Assembly: GCA_018056245.1 (NCBI GenBank)
Contig: JAGPFZ010000010.1
Coordinates: forward strand, 1-54,121
Direction of reading: 5' to 3'
Source of the DNA: Bacteroidales bacterium
GTDB taxonomy: Bacteria; Bacteroidota; Bacteroidia; Bacteroidales; VadinHA17
Length of the DNA: 54,121 nt
A program made the translations under genes and the position numbers. The notes beneath the pieces are model-generated. The model worked only from the letters and a program-made list of their open reading frames with translations. It did not search any database and was not told where the DNA came from. This document shows positions 37,507-46,543 of the stretch, piece by piece (positions within the stretch are counted from its first letter, which is position 1; each line of letters starts with the position of its first letter).

Positions 37507-38853
37507 ATGAATTACTCAAGGCTTTGGGATAAGGGTATAGTGCCTCATCCTATAATTATAGAATTCACGTCAGGCAAGGAGAGAGAGATTGATATGCTTC
37601 TGGCGGGCTGGGATATTGTTGGTTCTATGGCTCACGTCATTATGCTGTGCAAAGTTGGGTTGATATCTACCGATGAGAAACATAATTTGATGGAGTCACT
37701 TCATAAACTCTTTCTCCGTTATATGAAAGGTGATCTTAAAATTGAGGATGGCGTTGAAGATATACATTCCCAGATTGAAAAGGAACTTTCAGAAATGATT
37801 GGTGCGACAGGGAGAAAAGTTCATACAGGCAGATCGCGTAACGACCAGGTATTGCTCGATATAAGGCTTTTCACGAGGGCGAGAATAGACGATTTAGCCG
37901 AGAGTACACGAAAGCTGTTCGATAAACTTACAGCCATGAGTAACCAGTATAAAGAAGTATTTCTGCCGGGTTATACACACATGCAGCCGGCAATGTTATC
38001 TTCGTTTGGTCTGTGGTTCGGTGGCTATGCCGAAGCTCTTACCGACGATTTATTTTTACTTTCCACAGCTAGAGCGCTTAATAACCGTAATCCGCTCGGA
38101 ACGGCTGCAGGGTATGGTACAACTCTCCCTCTCGACCGTAGTCTTACGACCTCATTACTGGAATTTGACGATATGATTTTTAATTCGGCTTATGCAGGAA
38201 TAAATAGAGGGAAGGTGGAAGCAGCCGTTGCGGCATCCCTGTCATCACTTGCAAATACTCTTTCTAAATTCAGCATGGATATTTGCCTCTTTATGACATC
38301 AGAATTCAAATTCATCGAATTCCCTGATGAACTTATTACGGGCTCGAGCATAATGCCACAGAAGAAAAACCCGGATGTTTTTGAACTGATTAGAGGTAAG
38401 TGTAACCTTATACAGGCACTGCCTGCTCAGTTAAATATGTTAATCAATAACCTGCCATCGGGGTATAATCGTGATCTGCAGTTACTTAAAACGCCTATAT
38501 TCAATGCATTTACAGAAATTATTGAATGTGTTGATGTTATGACTTTTATGTTGGATGAAATAAAAATAAGATGCGACATTTTAGAAAACACACAATATAA
38601 TACTATTTTCAGTGCCGAAGAAGTAAATAAAATGGTCAGGAAGGGTATTCCATTCAGAGATGCATATAAGGCGGTATCAGAGACATTAAAAGACAGTTCA
38701 TTCCGGCAAACGGCACCTTCGGATTATAAGCATGAGGGAAGTATCGGAAACTTGTGCAATGATAAAATTATAGCAAGGGCTGATAAGATTATGGAAAATT
38801 TCAGAAAGATAACGCTTACATCACTTGAGGAAAAGATGATGAGATATTTATGA
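37507..38853 (+). CDS. argH: Argininosuccinate lyase
   Basis: A 448-residue member of the fumarase/aspartase superfamily, cleaving argininosuccinate to arginine and fumarate. Signatures: VHTGRSRNDQVLLDIRLF, the HMQPA stretch with the catalytic-region threonine/histidine, and the mobile loop GSSIMPQKKNPD (279-290), whose serine is the catalytic base. Last gene of the argRGH operon. It converges with carA 30 bases away. Confidence 0.96.
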   Translation: MNYSRLWDKGIVPHPIIIEFTSGKEREIDMLLAGWDIVGSMAHVIMLCKVGLISTDEKHNLMESLHKLFLRYMKGDLKIEDGVEDIHSQIEKELSEMIGATGRKVHTGRSRNDQVLLDIRLFTRARIDDLAESTRKLFDKLTAMSNQYKEVFLPGYTHMQPAMLSSFGLWFGGYAEALTDDLFLLSTARALNNRNPLGTAAGYGTTLPLDRSLTTSLLEFDDMIFNSAYAGINRGKVEAAVAASLSSLANTLSKFSMDICLFMTSEFKFIEFPDELITGSSIMPQKKNPDVFELIRGKCNLIQALPAQLNMLINNLPSGYNRDLQLLKTPIFNAFTEIIECVDVMTFMLDEIKIRCDILENTQYNTIFSAEEVNKMVRKGIPFRDAYKAVSETLKDSSFRQTAPSDYKHEGSIGNLCNDKIIARADKIMENFRKITLTSLEEKMMRYL

Positions 38854-38883
38854 ATACTCTGAATGTGGTAAGATTTAAAATTA

Positions 38884-39972
38884 TCAGTTACGATATTTTT
38901 TCACGTTGTCAATAAAATTATCGAAAAGGAAATCGGTATCGGTAGGGCCGCCTGAAGCTTCAGGATGGAACTGAGTTGAAAAATAAAAGCCTGATTTATG
39001 GATTATACCTTCATTTGTCCGGTCATTAAGATTTTTAAAATAAGGCTGCCACTCTTTGGTCAAAGTACTGTTATCAACAGTATAACTGTGGTTTTGAGAA
39101 GTAATATAGGCTTTGTTTGTGCCTTCCATTATTACCGGCTGGTTATGACTTCGATGACCGTATTTGAGTTTATATGTATCTGCTCCTGAAGCGAGAGCCA
39201 TAAGCTGGTTCCCAAGGCAGATACCAAAAACAGGCTTATTCCCGTTAAGTGATTTTCTGATATTTTCAATTGCTTCAGTGCACATTTTCGGGTCACCAGG
39301 GCCGTTAGATATAAACAAACCATCGAATTCATCATTTTGATAGTCATAATTCCATGGCACCCTAATTACAGTAGTATCATATCGCAGAAGCAATCTGATA
39401 ATATTGTATTTAACACCACAGTCAATGAGCATTATCTTAAAAGAACCTTTTCCATATATCTTTTTTTCTTTAATACTTACCTGTTCGACAAGATTTATTT
39501 TATTGGGATCGAAAAAATCGGTTCGCATGCCGTCAGGCTCAATTTTGCCAAGCATATCTCCTTTTTCCCTAATTCGTTTGGCAAGTGCACGGGTATCTAT
39601 TCCGTATATTCCAGGTATATTATTTTTATTCAGCCATTCGTCAAGGCTTTCAACAGCATTCCAATGGCTATATTTGAATGAATAGTTCGTAACAATCAGT
39701 CCTGAAATATGGATTGAAGATGATTCATAGTATTTAAGAATGTCATCTTCCTCTTCTTTTGAAGGTGCACCATAATTTCCTACGAGTGGATATGTAAGAC
39801 AGAGTATTTGACCTCTGTAGGATGGATCGGTTAGGTTTTCGGGATAGCCTGTCATTGCAGTGTTGAATACAACTTCTCCGGCAGCAGTAACAGGTGCACC
39901 AAACAACTTTCCTTCCCATATCGAACCATCTTCAAGTGTAAGTTTTACACTTTTTAGTTCTTTTTTAAACAT
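38884..39972 (-). CDS. carA: Carbamoyl-phosphate synthase small subunit
   Basis: A 362-residue glutaminase subunit supplying ammonia to CarB. N-terminal domain with LTLEDGSIWEGKLFGAP and FNTAMTGYPENLTDPSY. The C-terminal class I amidotransferase has the nucleophile C252 in FGICLGNQLMALASGA, and the His-Glu pair in TQFHPEASGGPTDT. Its leader of about 50 bases contains a hairpin. Separated from carB by argRGH. Confidence 0.97.
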   Translation of the reverse strand: MFKKELKSVKLTLEDGSIWEGKLFGAPVTAAGEVVFNTAMTGYPENLTDPSYRGQILCLTYPLVGNYGAPSKEEEDDILKYYESSSIHISGLIVTNYSFKYSHWNAVESLDEWLNKNNIPGIYGIDTRALAKRIREKGDMLGKIEPDGMRTDFFDPNKINLVEQVSIKEKKIYGKGSFKIMLIDCGVKYNIIRLLLRYDTTVIRVPWNYDYQNDEFDGLFISNGPGDPKMCTEAIENIRKSLNGNKPVFGICLGNQLMALASGADTYKLKYGHRSHNQPVIMEGTNKAYITSQNHSYTVDNSTLTKEWQPYFKNLNDRTNEGIIHKSGFYFSTQFHPEASGGPTDTDFLFDNFIDNVKKYRN

Positions 39973-39992
39973 AGCAAATGTTTTAAATAATC

Positions 39993-40019
39993 AGCCAGTT
40001 TGAAAGAATCTTGCTGGCT
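39993..40019 (-). promoter_or_regulatory. Hairpin in the carA leader
   Basis: On the minus strand AGCCAG (40019-40014), a 15-base loop and CTGGCT (39998-39993), a perfect 6-bp stem, within the predicted leader between the -7 box and the carA start. No T-tract follows. It may be a regulatory hairpin. Confidence 0.35.
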
Positions 40020-40028
40020 ATCGGCTCG

Positions 40029-40036
40029 CAAAGTTA
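40029..40036 (-). promoter_or_regulatory. Predicted -7 box of carA
   Basis: On the minus strand TAACTTTG. No TTG at the ideal -33 spacing. Start expected near 40023. The rest of the 249-base carA/lipoprotein divergent gap is A/T-rich with no gene seen. Confidence 0.5.
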
Positions 40037-40221
40037 ATCAAAAACATGACCTGAAAAATTTTAATAGTAAATATTTAATTATTTTGCATTAAAATTTATT
40101 ATACATTCAATGAAATTTTACTAAACCGTTATAATTAAATTAGTATACAACTGGAGTTAGTAAAATATATTTTCTTATTTTTATGCCCGATTTAATAAGC
40201 TTAACTTTAATATAATCAAAA

Positions 40222-41046
40222 ATGAAAAAAGTTACCTTAATAGCAATAATGACGTTACTGGTTGTTTGCGTTGCAAGCATTACTTCATGCAAGAACAAGG
40301 CCACTAAGGAAAAGGAGGCAAGAATAGAAAAAGAATCTGAAGAGATTGAGACAATCAAAAAGGAAATTGAAAAGAATGTTTACCCTTTACCTACTTCGGC
40401 TGAAGTAGTAAAAATGCTTACCGATCTTGAGGTGGGTTATATGATAGGAATAACCAATCCTGTCTCTAATGCAAAAAAATATATCAAAAGTGACAAAAAG
40501 GCAGTGAATCTGGGAATATATGGTGCTGATTTAAGTTATGTTACACTTTATAATGTTCAAGACAAAGTGCAGGAATATCTAGAGGCTTTAAGGTTGCTGG
40601 CAAATGACCTTAACATGGGAAGAATTTATGATGTAGGGCTTTACGATAGCATCAAAATTTATTTCGACGACAGAGACAAACTGGTTCAACTGCTTACAGA
40701 TACCTTTAATGAAACTTATGAATACTTGAGCGAGAATGAGCAACAGAACCTTGCATTGCTTGTTGTGGGAGGAGCTTGGGTGGAAGGTATGTACCTTACA
40801 ACACATGTTTCGGAAACGGCTTACAATGTTGCAGGCATTTCAAAAGTTTTGCTCGAACAGAAAAACTCCTTCGAATTATATCTTGATATTACTCAGCCTT
40901 ATGCAGATGATCCGATGATAAAAAATTTTCTTAAGCTGCTCGAACCAATGAAAAAAATTTACGAAAGATTATCTACTAGTCTCACAGAACAGGATATAAA
41001 GGATATTACTTCTGCTATAACCTTGGTAAGGGAGAAGATTATTTAA
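40222..41046 (+). CDS. Putative lipoprotein, function unknown
   Basis: A 274-residue lipoprotein with signal MKKVTLIAIMTLLVVCVASITSC (lipid-bearing C23). A short charged helix follows (about 30-50, alternating Lys and Glu). The rest looks all-helical and acidic, without cysteines or catalytic motifs. Recognisable phrases such as VNLGIYGADLSYVTLY occur in Bacteroidota proteins annotated as hypothetical. I do not know its function. It is 129 bases upstream of the large ABC transporter, with inverted repeats in between, so a link to that transporter is only a positional suggestion. Confidence 0.75.
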   Translation: MKKVTLIAIMTLLVVCVASITSCKNKATKEKEARIEKESEEIETIKKEIEKNVYPLPTSAEVVKMLTDLEVGYMIGITNPVSNAKKYIKSDKKAVNLGIYGADLSYVTLYNVQDKVQEYLEALRLLANDLNMGRIYDVGLYDSIKIYFDDRDKLVQLLTDTFNETYEYLSENEQQNLALLVVGGAWVEGMYLTTHVSETAYNVAGISKVLLEQKNSFELYLDITQPYADDPMIKNFLKLLEPMKKIYERLSTSLTEQDIKDITSAITLVREKII

Positions 41047-41058
41047 TATTTATGCAAC

Positions 41059-41091
41059 CTGAAATGATATAATAATTTTGTGTCATTTCAG
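41059..41091. repeat. Inverted repeat downstream of the lipoprotein gene
   Basis: CTGAAATGA at 41059-41067 and its exact complement TCATTTCAG at 41083-41091, 15 bases apart, extendable inward by wobble and A-T pairs. No T-tract follows, so it is not a standard terminator. A second pair, GAAACAG (41131-41137) and CTGTTTC (41152-41158), lies closer to the next gene. Confidence 0.4.
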
Positions 41092-41175
41092 ATGCCGATA
41101 TAAAATTGTAATTTAAGGTACCCAGGTCTTGAAACAGGAAAGGTTTTTAATCTGTTTCTGGTCAAATTTGCACAG

Positions 41176-44100
41176 ATGAGGGAATCAGTATTACTTGCAC
41201 TGATACATATCTTTGCAATCATATCAACGGTTAATCCGGGCGGGGTCACCAGTCGCGGAAAGAAAATTCTTAGAAGCTATCTGAGAAGATATCTGAACAG
41301 AGAGCTCGAGGAAGAATATTTTTCTTTGTTCGAAAATAATCTGGAATTTTATTCGAATGAACTAAAAAATCTCGACCGCAGTGAACTTGATGATGAAAAT
41401 TCCTTGATTACATTCCAGATTACAAATATCTGCCGTCAGATTAAAAAAGGTCTTTTCATTGAAGAGAGAATGATTGTATTCATTCAACTTCTTGAATTTA
41501 CTTTTGAAGATAGCCAGATTACGGGGCAGGAAAAAAATATCATTGATATAGTCGCACGTTCATTCAACATAAACCGAAAGGAATACAATAATGCTTTCGC
41601 TTTTATGAATGGAGGGCAGTTTGACAAAGTATCCACTGATTGTATGCTCGTTATAGAAAGTGATAATCCTCAGTACAGAACGGATTCAGGCTTTGAAAAT
41701 TACAATCAGTGGAAACATTTGTATATTAAAGGCTTCAAAGGCAATATGTATGTTCTTCATATTGAGAGTACAGGTTTTCTTCTTCTTATATACGATGGAC
41801 CTCTTGCTTTATATTTCAGAGGGAGAGATATTATTGCATACCGTCCTTATCTGCTCGAAAGAGGGGTAAATATTAAAGGCCCGGGAATTGAACCTATCTA
41901 TTATTCCAAAGTTTATAAAGCATTTATTTTAGAAAATTTTCGCGAAAAAGTTGTTTTCGAAGGGCATAATATTGAATTCAGATTTAAAAATTCTGATAAT
42001 GGCATAAAACCGTTAAATTTTAGGCTTGAATCAGGTAATCTTGTTGGAATAATGGGAAGCAGCGGCGTAGGTAAAACTACTCTTCTCGATGTGTTACATG
42101 GTAAAATAAAACCTGATAAAGGCAATATCTATATTAACGGTTATGACCTTTATAAAAATGCGGAAAGCTTAAAGGGCCTGATTGGCTATGTTCCACAGGA
42201 AGATCTTCTGCTTGAAGAACTTACCGTTTATCAGAATCTTTATTTTAATGCACGACTTTGTTTCGGGGATTATACCGAGCAACAGCTAAACGAACTTGTC
42301 GAGAAGATACTAACTAATCTTGAACTTATTGAAATTAAAAACCTTCAGGTGGGAAATGTTCTCGACAAAAAAATCAGTGGCGGTCAGCGTAAAAGACTCA
42401 ACATAGGTCTGGAGCTGATGAGAGAGCCTGCAGTTCTTTTTGTTGATGAACCAACTTCAGGGTTGTCGTCGCACGACTCCCGGAATGTAATGGAAATTCT
42501 GAGAAAACAAGCTCTTTCAGGCAAGCTTGTAGTTGTAAATATTCATCAACCCTCGTCCGATATCCTTAAGCTTTTCGACCGACTATGGATTCTCGACAGA
42601 GAAGGTTATATGGTTTACGATGGGGATCCGATAGAAGCACTTGTTTATTTGAAAACTGAAACATCTCAAGCTAATGCCGCTGAGAGTGAATGCCCCAACT
42701 GCGGAAACATTGATACTGATAATATTCTTCAGATTATTGAGGTAAAAGTTATTGAAGAAAATGGTTATCCTGGCAAAGAGAGACAGGTTTCACCATCAGA
42801 GTGGTACGAGAAATATAAACGCAAAATGATGCCAAAGTTTGAAGGGACCCCATCAAAAATACCTCTTCCTCCTAGCAACTTCAAAGTACCGAGTAAGCTG
42901 TATCAGATAAGAACATTTATCAAACGAAACTTTTTAAGAAAAATAGTAGATAAACAATATGTTGCCTTAAACCTATTAGAATCTCCTGTTCTTGCATTTA
43001 TCCTTGGATACTTTTCAAAATATATTTCCGAGAACAATTACACATTTGCAGATAACAAAAATTATCCAGTCTTTCTTTTCATGGAAGTAGTTGTTGCCCT
43101 TTTTCTTGGACTTATGGTAAGTGCGGAGGAAATATTCAGGGACAGAAAAATACTTCTCCGAGAGAAATTTCTGAATATCAGCAGGCTAAGCTACCTTGTT
43201 TCGAAACTTAATTACCTGTTCACTCTTTCTGCCATACAATCTTTGCTTTTTGTTGCCGTTTCAAGCATAGTTCTGGGAATAAGAGGCATGTTCTGGCAGC
43301 AATGGCTAATTTTCTTCACGACTGCATGCTATGGTAACCTTCTGGGATTAAATTTATCGGCAGGCTTGAGAACAGTTGTAAGTATCTATATTTTTATTCC
43401 ATTGATTCTTGTTCCTCAGTTGCTTCTTGGAGGTGCGATGATACAATTCGACGATTTGCATCCGTCACTTACAAATAAGGAATACGTTCCGGTTATCGGT
43501 GACCTTATGGCTACCAGATGGTCGTATGAGGCTGAAATGGTGGAAGGATTCAAGGGAAACAAATACAATAAGCCGGTTTTCAAATATAATCTTGAAATTG
43601 AGCAAAATAATTATTACAAAGACGAACTTATCAGAAATCTTAAAAATGAGGTTATAAATTTTGTCCTGCAGCGAAAAGATAAGGAAGGAAAGGATGTAAT
43701 TGAAAATAAACTTAAGATACTGAAATATCATATAAACCAGCTTGCCGGCATTTCAGGGATTACTCCTGGTAACTGGACAAGTATGATTAGTTTTGAAGGA
43801 TTCGACAAAAGAACAGCCGATTCAGTAAATGTGTTCTTTGAAAAGGTTCAAAAATATTTTATTGATGAAAACAAATATTATTTCGCCCTTAAGCTTGAAG
43901 CTGAAAAGAAATTAGCGGAAGAGATAAAGGGTATGAGCGAGAAGGAGTTTGCTGAAGCATACAATAATATAAGGCTTGCAGATATTGTGCTTAATCAGAC
44001 CGAATTACTTTCAGAAAAAAAATATGTGATTAATAAAGATCATTTTGTGCAAAAGACGACTCCTATATACATGAAACCTACATCAAAATACGGGAGAGCA

Positions 44101-44298
44101 CATTTCTTTGCTCCTTATAAGAAGATTGGTAATCTTAAAATTGACACTTTATTCTTTGATTTAATTGCCATCTGGCTTATGTCATTTATATTTTTCATAA
44201 CCCTTTATTACAATCTGCTTTATATTTTTATACATTATCTTGAGATACGGGGATTTCCTTTTCTGAAGAAGTTTGGAAGGCATCTTATTGAAAGATGA
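41176..44298 (+). CDS. Large ABCG-like ABC transporter with N-terminal TerB-like region
   Basis: A 1040-residue half- or full-size ABC exporter in one chain. Residues 1 to about 150 are a helical, TerB-like region (MRESVLLALIHIFAIIS). Then comes a beta-rich region (about 155-265) and the ATPase: Walker A GSSGVGKTT with K300, signature ISGGQRKRLNIGLEL, Walker B LFVDEPTSGLSSHDS. That is the ABCG/white style, with the ATPase before the membrane domain. A CxxC (CPNCGN) follows at about 513. ABC2-type membrane helices run from about 615 to 760. A soluble insert of roughly 200 residues precedes the final helices near 1000-1020. Known in Bacteroidota as an uncharacterised transporter; substrate unknown. 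rsmA follows after 28 bases. Confidence 0.88.
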   Translation: MRESVLLALIHIFAIISTVNPGGVTSRGKKILRSYLRRYLNRELEEEYFSLFENNLEFYSNELKNLDRSELDDENSLITFQITNICRQIKKGLFIEERMIVFIQLLEFTFEDSQITGQEKNIIDIVARSFNINRKEYNNAFAFMNGGQFDKVSTDCMLVIESDNPQYRTDSGFENYNQWKHLYIKGFKGNMYVLHIESTGFLLLIYDGPLALYFRGRDIIAYRPYLLERGVNIKGPGIEPIYYSKVYKAFILENFREKVVFEGHNIEFRFKNSDNGIKPLNFRLESGNLVGIMGSSGVGKTTLLDVLHGKIKPDKGNIYINGYDLYKNAESLKGLIGYVPQEDLLLEELTVYQNLYFNARLCFGDYTEQQLNELVEKILTNLELIEIKNLQVGNVLDKKISGGQRKRLNIGLELMREPAVLFVDEPTSGLSSHDSRNVMEILRKQALSGKLVVVNIHQPSSDILKLFDRLWILDREGYMVYDGDPIEALVYLKTETSQANAAESECPNCGNIDTDNILQIIEVKVIEENGYPGKERQVSPSEWYEKYKRKMMPKFEGTPSKIPLPPSNFKVPSKLYQIRTFIKRNFLRKIVDKQYVALNLLESPVLAFILGYFSKYISENNYTFADNKNYPVFLFMEVVVALFLGLMVSAEEIFRDRKILLREKFLNISRLSYLVSKLNYLFTLSAIQSLLFVAVSSIVLGIRGMFWQQWLIFFTTACYGNLLGLNLSAGLRTVVSIYIFIPLILVPQLLLGGAMIQFDDLHPSLTNKEYVPVIGDLMATRWSYEAEMVEGFKGNKYNKPVFKYNLEIEQNNYYKDELIRNLKNEVINFVLQRKDKEGKDVIENKLKILKYHINQLAGISGITPGNWTSMISFEGFDKRTADSVNVFFEKVQKYFIDENKYYFALKLEAEKKLAEEIKGMSEKEFAEAYNNIRLADIVLNQTELLSEKKYVINKDHFVQKTTPIYMKPTSKYGRAHFFAPYKKIGNLKIDTLFFDLIAIWLMSFIFFITLYYNLLYIFIHYLEIRGFPFLKKFGRHLIER

Positions 44299-44326
44299 GT
44301 TATATTTTAATTCAATCAATCCTGCA

Positions 44327-45106
44327 ATGAACCCAATACGACCCAAAAAAAGCCTTGGACAACATTTCCTTAAAGATACAGGTATAGCTGATAGAATAGC
44401 CGGATCCCTCCTGGCTGAAGGTTGTGATTCGATTCTCGAAATTGGCCCTGCAACGGGAGTTCTGACAAGACCTCTGATTGGGAGAGGGTTTAAGGATTTC
44501 CGTGTTGTTGAAATTGACAAAAATCTGGTGGGGTATCTTAAAAATAATCTTGGCAGTTATTGCAACATTATTGAAGGCGATTTTCTTGAGCTCGACATTG
44601 AAAAACTTTTTCCCGGCACTCTTGCCATAACAGGGAATTTTCCTTATAACATATCTGCTCCGATACTTTTCCAGGTACTCAGATACAGGGAGAAAGTGAT
44701 TGAACTGACAGGAATGTTCCAGCGTGAAGTTGCAAAGCGATTATGTGCCGTTCCTGGTTCCAAAACATACGGTATAATAAGTGTGCTCATTCAGGCATTC
44801 TATAATGTGGAATATCTTTTCACCGTTTCGGAGAAAGTTTTTTTCCCGCCTCCCAAGGTCAAGTCGGCGGTGATAAGAATGAGAAGAAATAATACGGAAC
44901 ATCTTGACTGTGACGAGGAACTCTTTTTCAAAGTTGTGAAGTCGTCCTTTAATCAGCGTAGAAAAATGCTTCGTAATTCGTTGAAATCAGCTTTCAGGTT
45001 GAGTTCTGAAAATAATCCGTTATTACATTTACGACCAGAACAACTTTCCGTTGAGCAATTTATAAATCTTACGCGTTGGGTTTCGGAAAATTTAATTTCA
45101 GAATGA
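44327..45106 (+). CDS. rsmA: 16S rRNA (A1518/A1519) dimethyltransferase
   Basis: A 259-residue KsgA/RsmA that dimethylates two adenines near the 3' end of 16S rRNA late in 30S assembly. Start set at the ATG at 44327 (MNPIRPKKSLGQHFLKD), as in the family; an in-frame ATG at 44273 would overlap the ABC gene. SAM-binding motif ILEIGPATGVLT and catalytic motif NFPYNISAPI are present. C-terminal domain includes FNQRRKMLRNSL. Its end overlaps the convergent permease gene by 9 bases. Confidence 0.96.
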   Translation: MNPIRPKKSLGQHFLKDTGIADRIAGSLLAEGCDSILEIGPATGVLTRPLIGRGFKDFRVVEIDKNLVGYLKNNLGSYCNIIEGDFLELDIEKLFPGTLAITGNFPYNISAPILFQVLRYREKVIELTGMFQREVAKRLCAVPGSKTYGIISVLIQAFYNVEYLFTVSEKVFFPPPKVKSAVIRMRRNNTEHLDCDEELFFKVVKSSFNQRRKMLRNSLKSAFRLSSENNPLLHLRPEQLSVEQFINLTRWVSENLISE

Positions 45107-46360
45107 ATATCCGATTGCGTCAACTGGATTCATCTTTGCAGCCGAATAAGCTGGCGCATAACCTGCAACTATTCCTATGATACCGGAGATAAAAATTCCA
45201 ATAAGTATGTTTCCTAAAGTCAGAAACATATTCATTTCATAGAGGTAATTAACAACAAGAGTCCCGAGAAAAACGAGGAACAAGCCTAAAATTCCTCCCA
45301 TCAGAGACAACATGACCGATTCGGAAAGGAATTGAAGAAGGATAAAGAAACGTTTAGCTCCGAGAGCTTTCTGGATCCCGATAATATTTGTCCTTTCTTT
45401 TACCGAAACAAACATGATATTTGCTATTCCGAATCCGCCAACAAGTATGGCAAACCCGCCAATAAGCCATCCCCCGGCATTGATTCCTGCGAACACAGTA
45501 TTAAATCCCTGAGTAAGCAGACTTGCCTTATTTACTGAAAAGTTAGATACTTCTCCAGGTCTGAGTTTTCTAGACACTCTAAGAATCATTGTAATTTCAT
45601 CGGAAAGTTCATCGAGTGGTACCTGAGGTTTAGCTTTTATCATAAGCTGAGTTTCGGCCGACCGTGTGCGTAAATTGATGAATGATTTTGCAAAGTTCAA
45701 GGGGACAAGCGTTATTTCATCCATTCCGCTGTCGCTTATACCGCCTTTGCCCTCTTTTTTTATAACACCTATTACGGTTGTTTTAAAACCGGCAATTATT
45801 ATTTCCTTACCAATAGGCTCCCTATTTTCAAAAAGTCGCGATGCAATTTCAGCACCTAAAATTGCAACATTTTTGCCGGACTGAGCTTCGAATATTGAAA
45901 AATATCTGCCTTTTTCTATTTCAAAGTTTCTGATATCCTTATATTCTATCGTGCTTGCCAGTATATTGGCATTATTTATTGAATTATTTTCAAATTTGAT
46001 AATAACAGGTCTGAAAACTGTAAAACAAGTTGATTGTGCGAGCTTTGATTTATTCGATACAGCTTCATAATCCTCAATTGAAACAGGCGGCCACCTTACA
46101 ATATCCCACCAGTTAAGATTAGGATCGAACGACCATGGAAATTTCTGAACATAAATTACATTATCACCCAGAGTGGAAATGCTGTCGCGAATGGACTTCT
46201 CCATCCAATCAAGAACAGTAAAGACTGAAATGATAGAGACAATACCTATTGTAATACCAAAAAGTGTAAGGAAAGTTCTAAGCTTGTTTACGGAAATTGA
46301 ATTGAAAGCAAATATAATTCCTTCCTTGATTAATCTTAGAAATATTATCTTATTTTTCAT
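45098..46360 (-). CDS. MacB/FtsX-type ABC transporter permease
   Basis: A 420-residue membrane permease: one N-terminal helix (LRTFLTLFGITIGIVSIISVF), a large periplasmic MacB-like domain, then three C-terminal helices forming the FtsX core (GGFGIANIMFVSVKERTNIIGIQKALGAKR). Start set at 46360 (MKNKIIFLRLIKEG): two -7 boxes at 46400-46416 imply transcription begins below the earlier in-frame ATG at 46411. No ATPase partner lies beside it, so that must be encoded elsewhere. Likely works in export or lipoprotein/drug efflux; substrate unknown. Confidence 0.87.
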   Translation of the reverse strand: MKNKIIFLRLIKEGIIFAFNSISVNKLRTFLTLFGITIGIVSIISVFTVLDWMEKSIRDSISTLGDNVIYVQKFPWSFDPNLNWWDIVRWPPVSIEDYEAVSNKSKLAQSTCFTVFRPVIIKFENNSINNANILASTIEYKDIRNFEIEKGRYFSIFEAQSGKNVAILGAEIASRLFENREPIGKEIIIAGFKTTVIGVIKKEGKGGISDSGMDEITLVPLNFAKSFINLRTRSAETQLMIKAKPQVPLDELSDEITMILRVSRKLRPGEVSNFSVNKASLLTQGFNTVFAGINAGGWLIGGFAILVGGFGIANIMFVSVKERTNIIGIQKALGAKRFFILLQFLSESVMLSLMGGILGLFLVFLGTLVVNYLYEMNMFLTLGNILIGIFISGIIGIVAGYAPAYSAAKMNPVDAIGYSF

Positions 46361-46399
46361 ATTGTTGTCACTCAGCGATGTCTTTCTGTTTGAAGAATT

Positions 46400-46416
46400 C
46401 AAAAATAGCAAATTTA
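46400..46416 (-). promoter_or_regulatory. Two overlapping -7 boxes upstream of the FtsX-type permease
   Basis: On the minus strand TAAATTTG (46416-46409) and TATTTTTG (46407-46400), both matching TAnnTTTG. Neither has a clear -33. Start expected near 46394-46402. Confidence 0.4.
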
Positions 46417-46543
46417 ATTCATACCTTTATTTATTAATATTTTGCCTTAATACAAATAATTGAATTTATTCGGGCATATAAAAAAAATATCTATTTTTAT
46501 TCGGCCTGAAAAGATGGCGTTTTGCAATCATAATTTTCAGATA

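Noticed and set aside
46460-46543. Upstream extension of purH
   Set aside because: The family N-terminus begins at 46544. The preceding codons are A/T-rich intergenic sequence.
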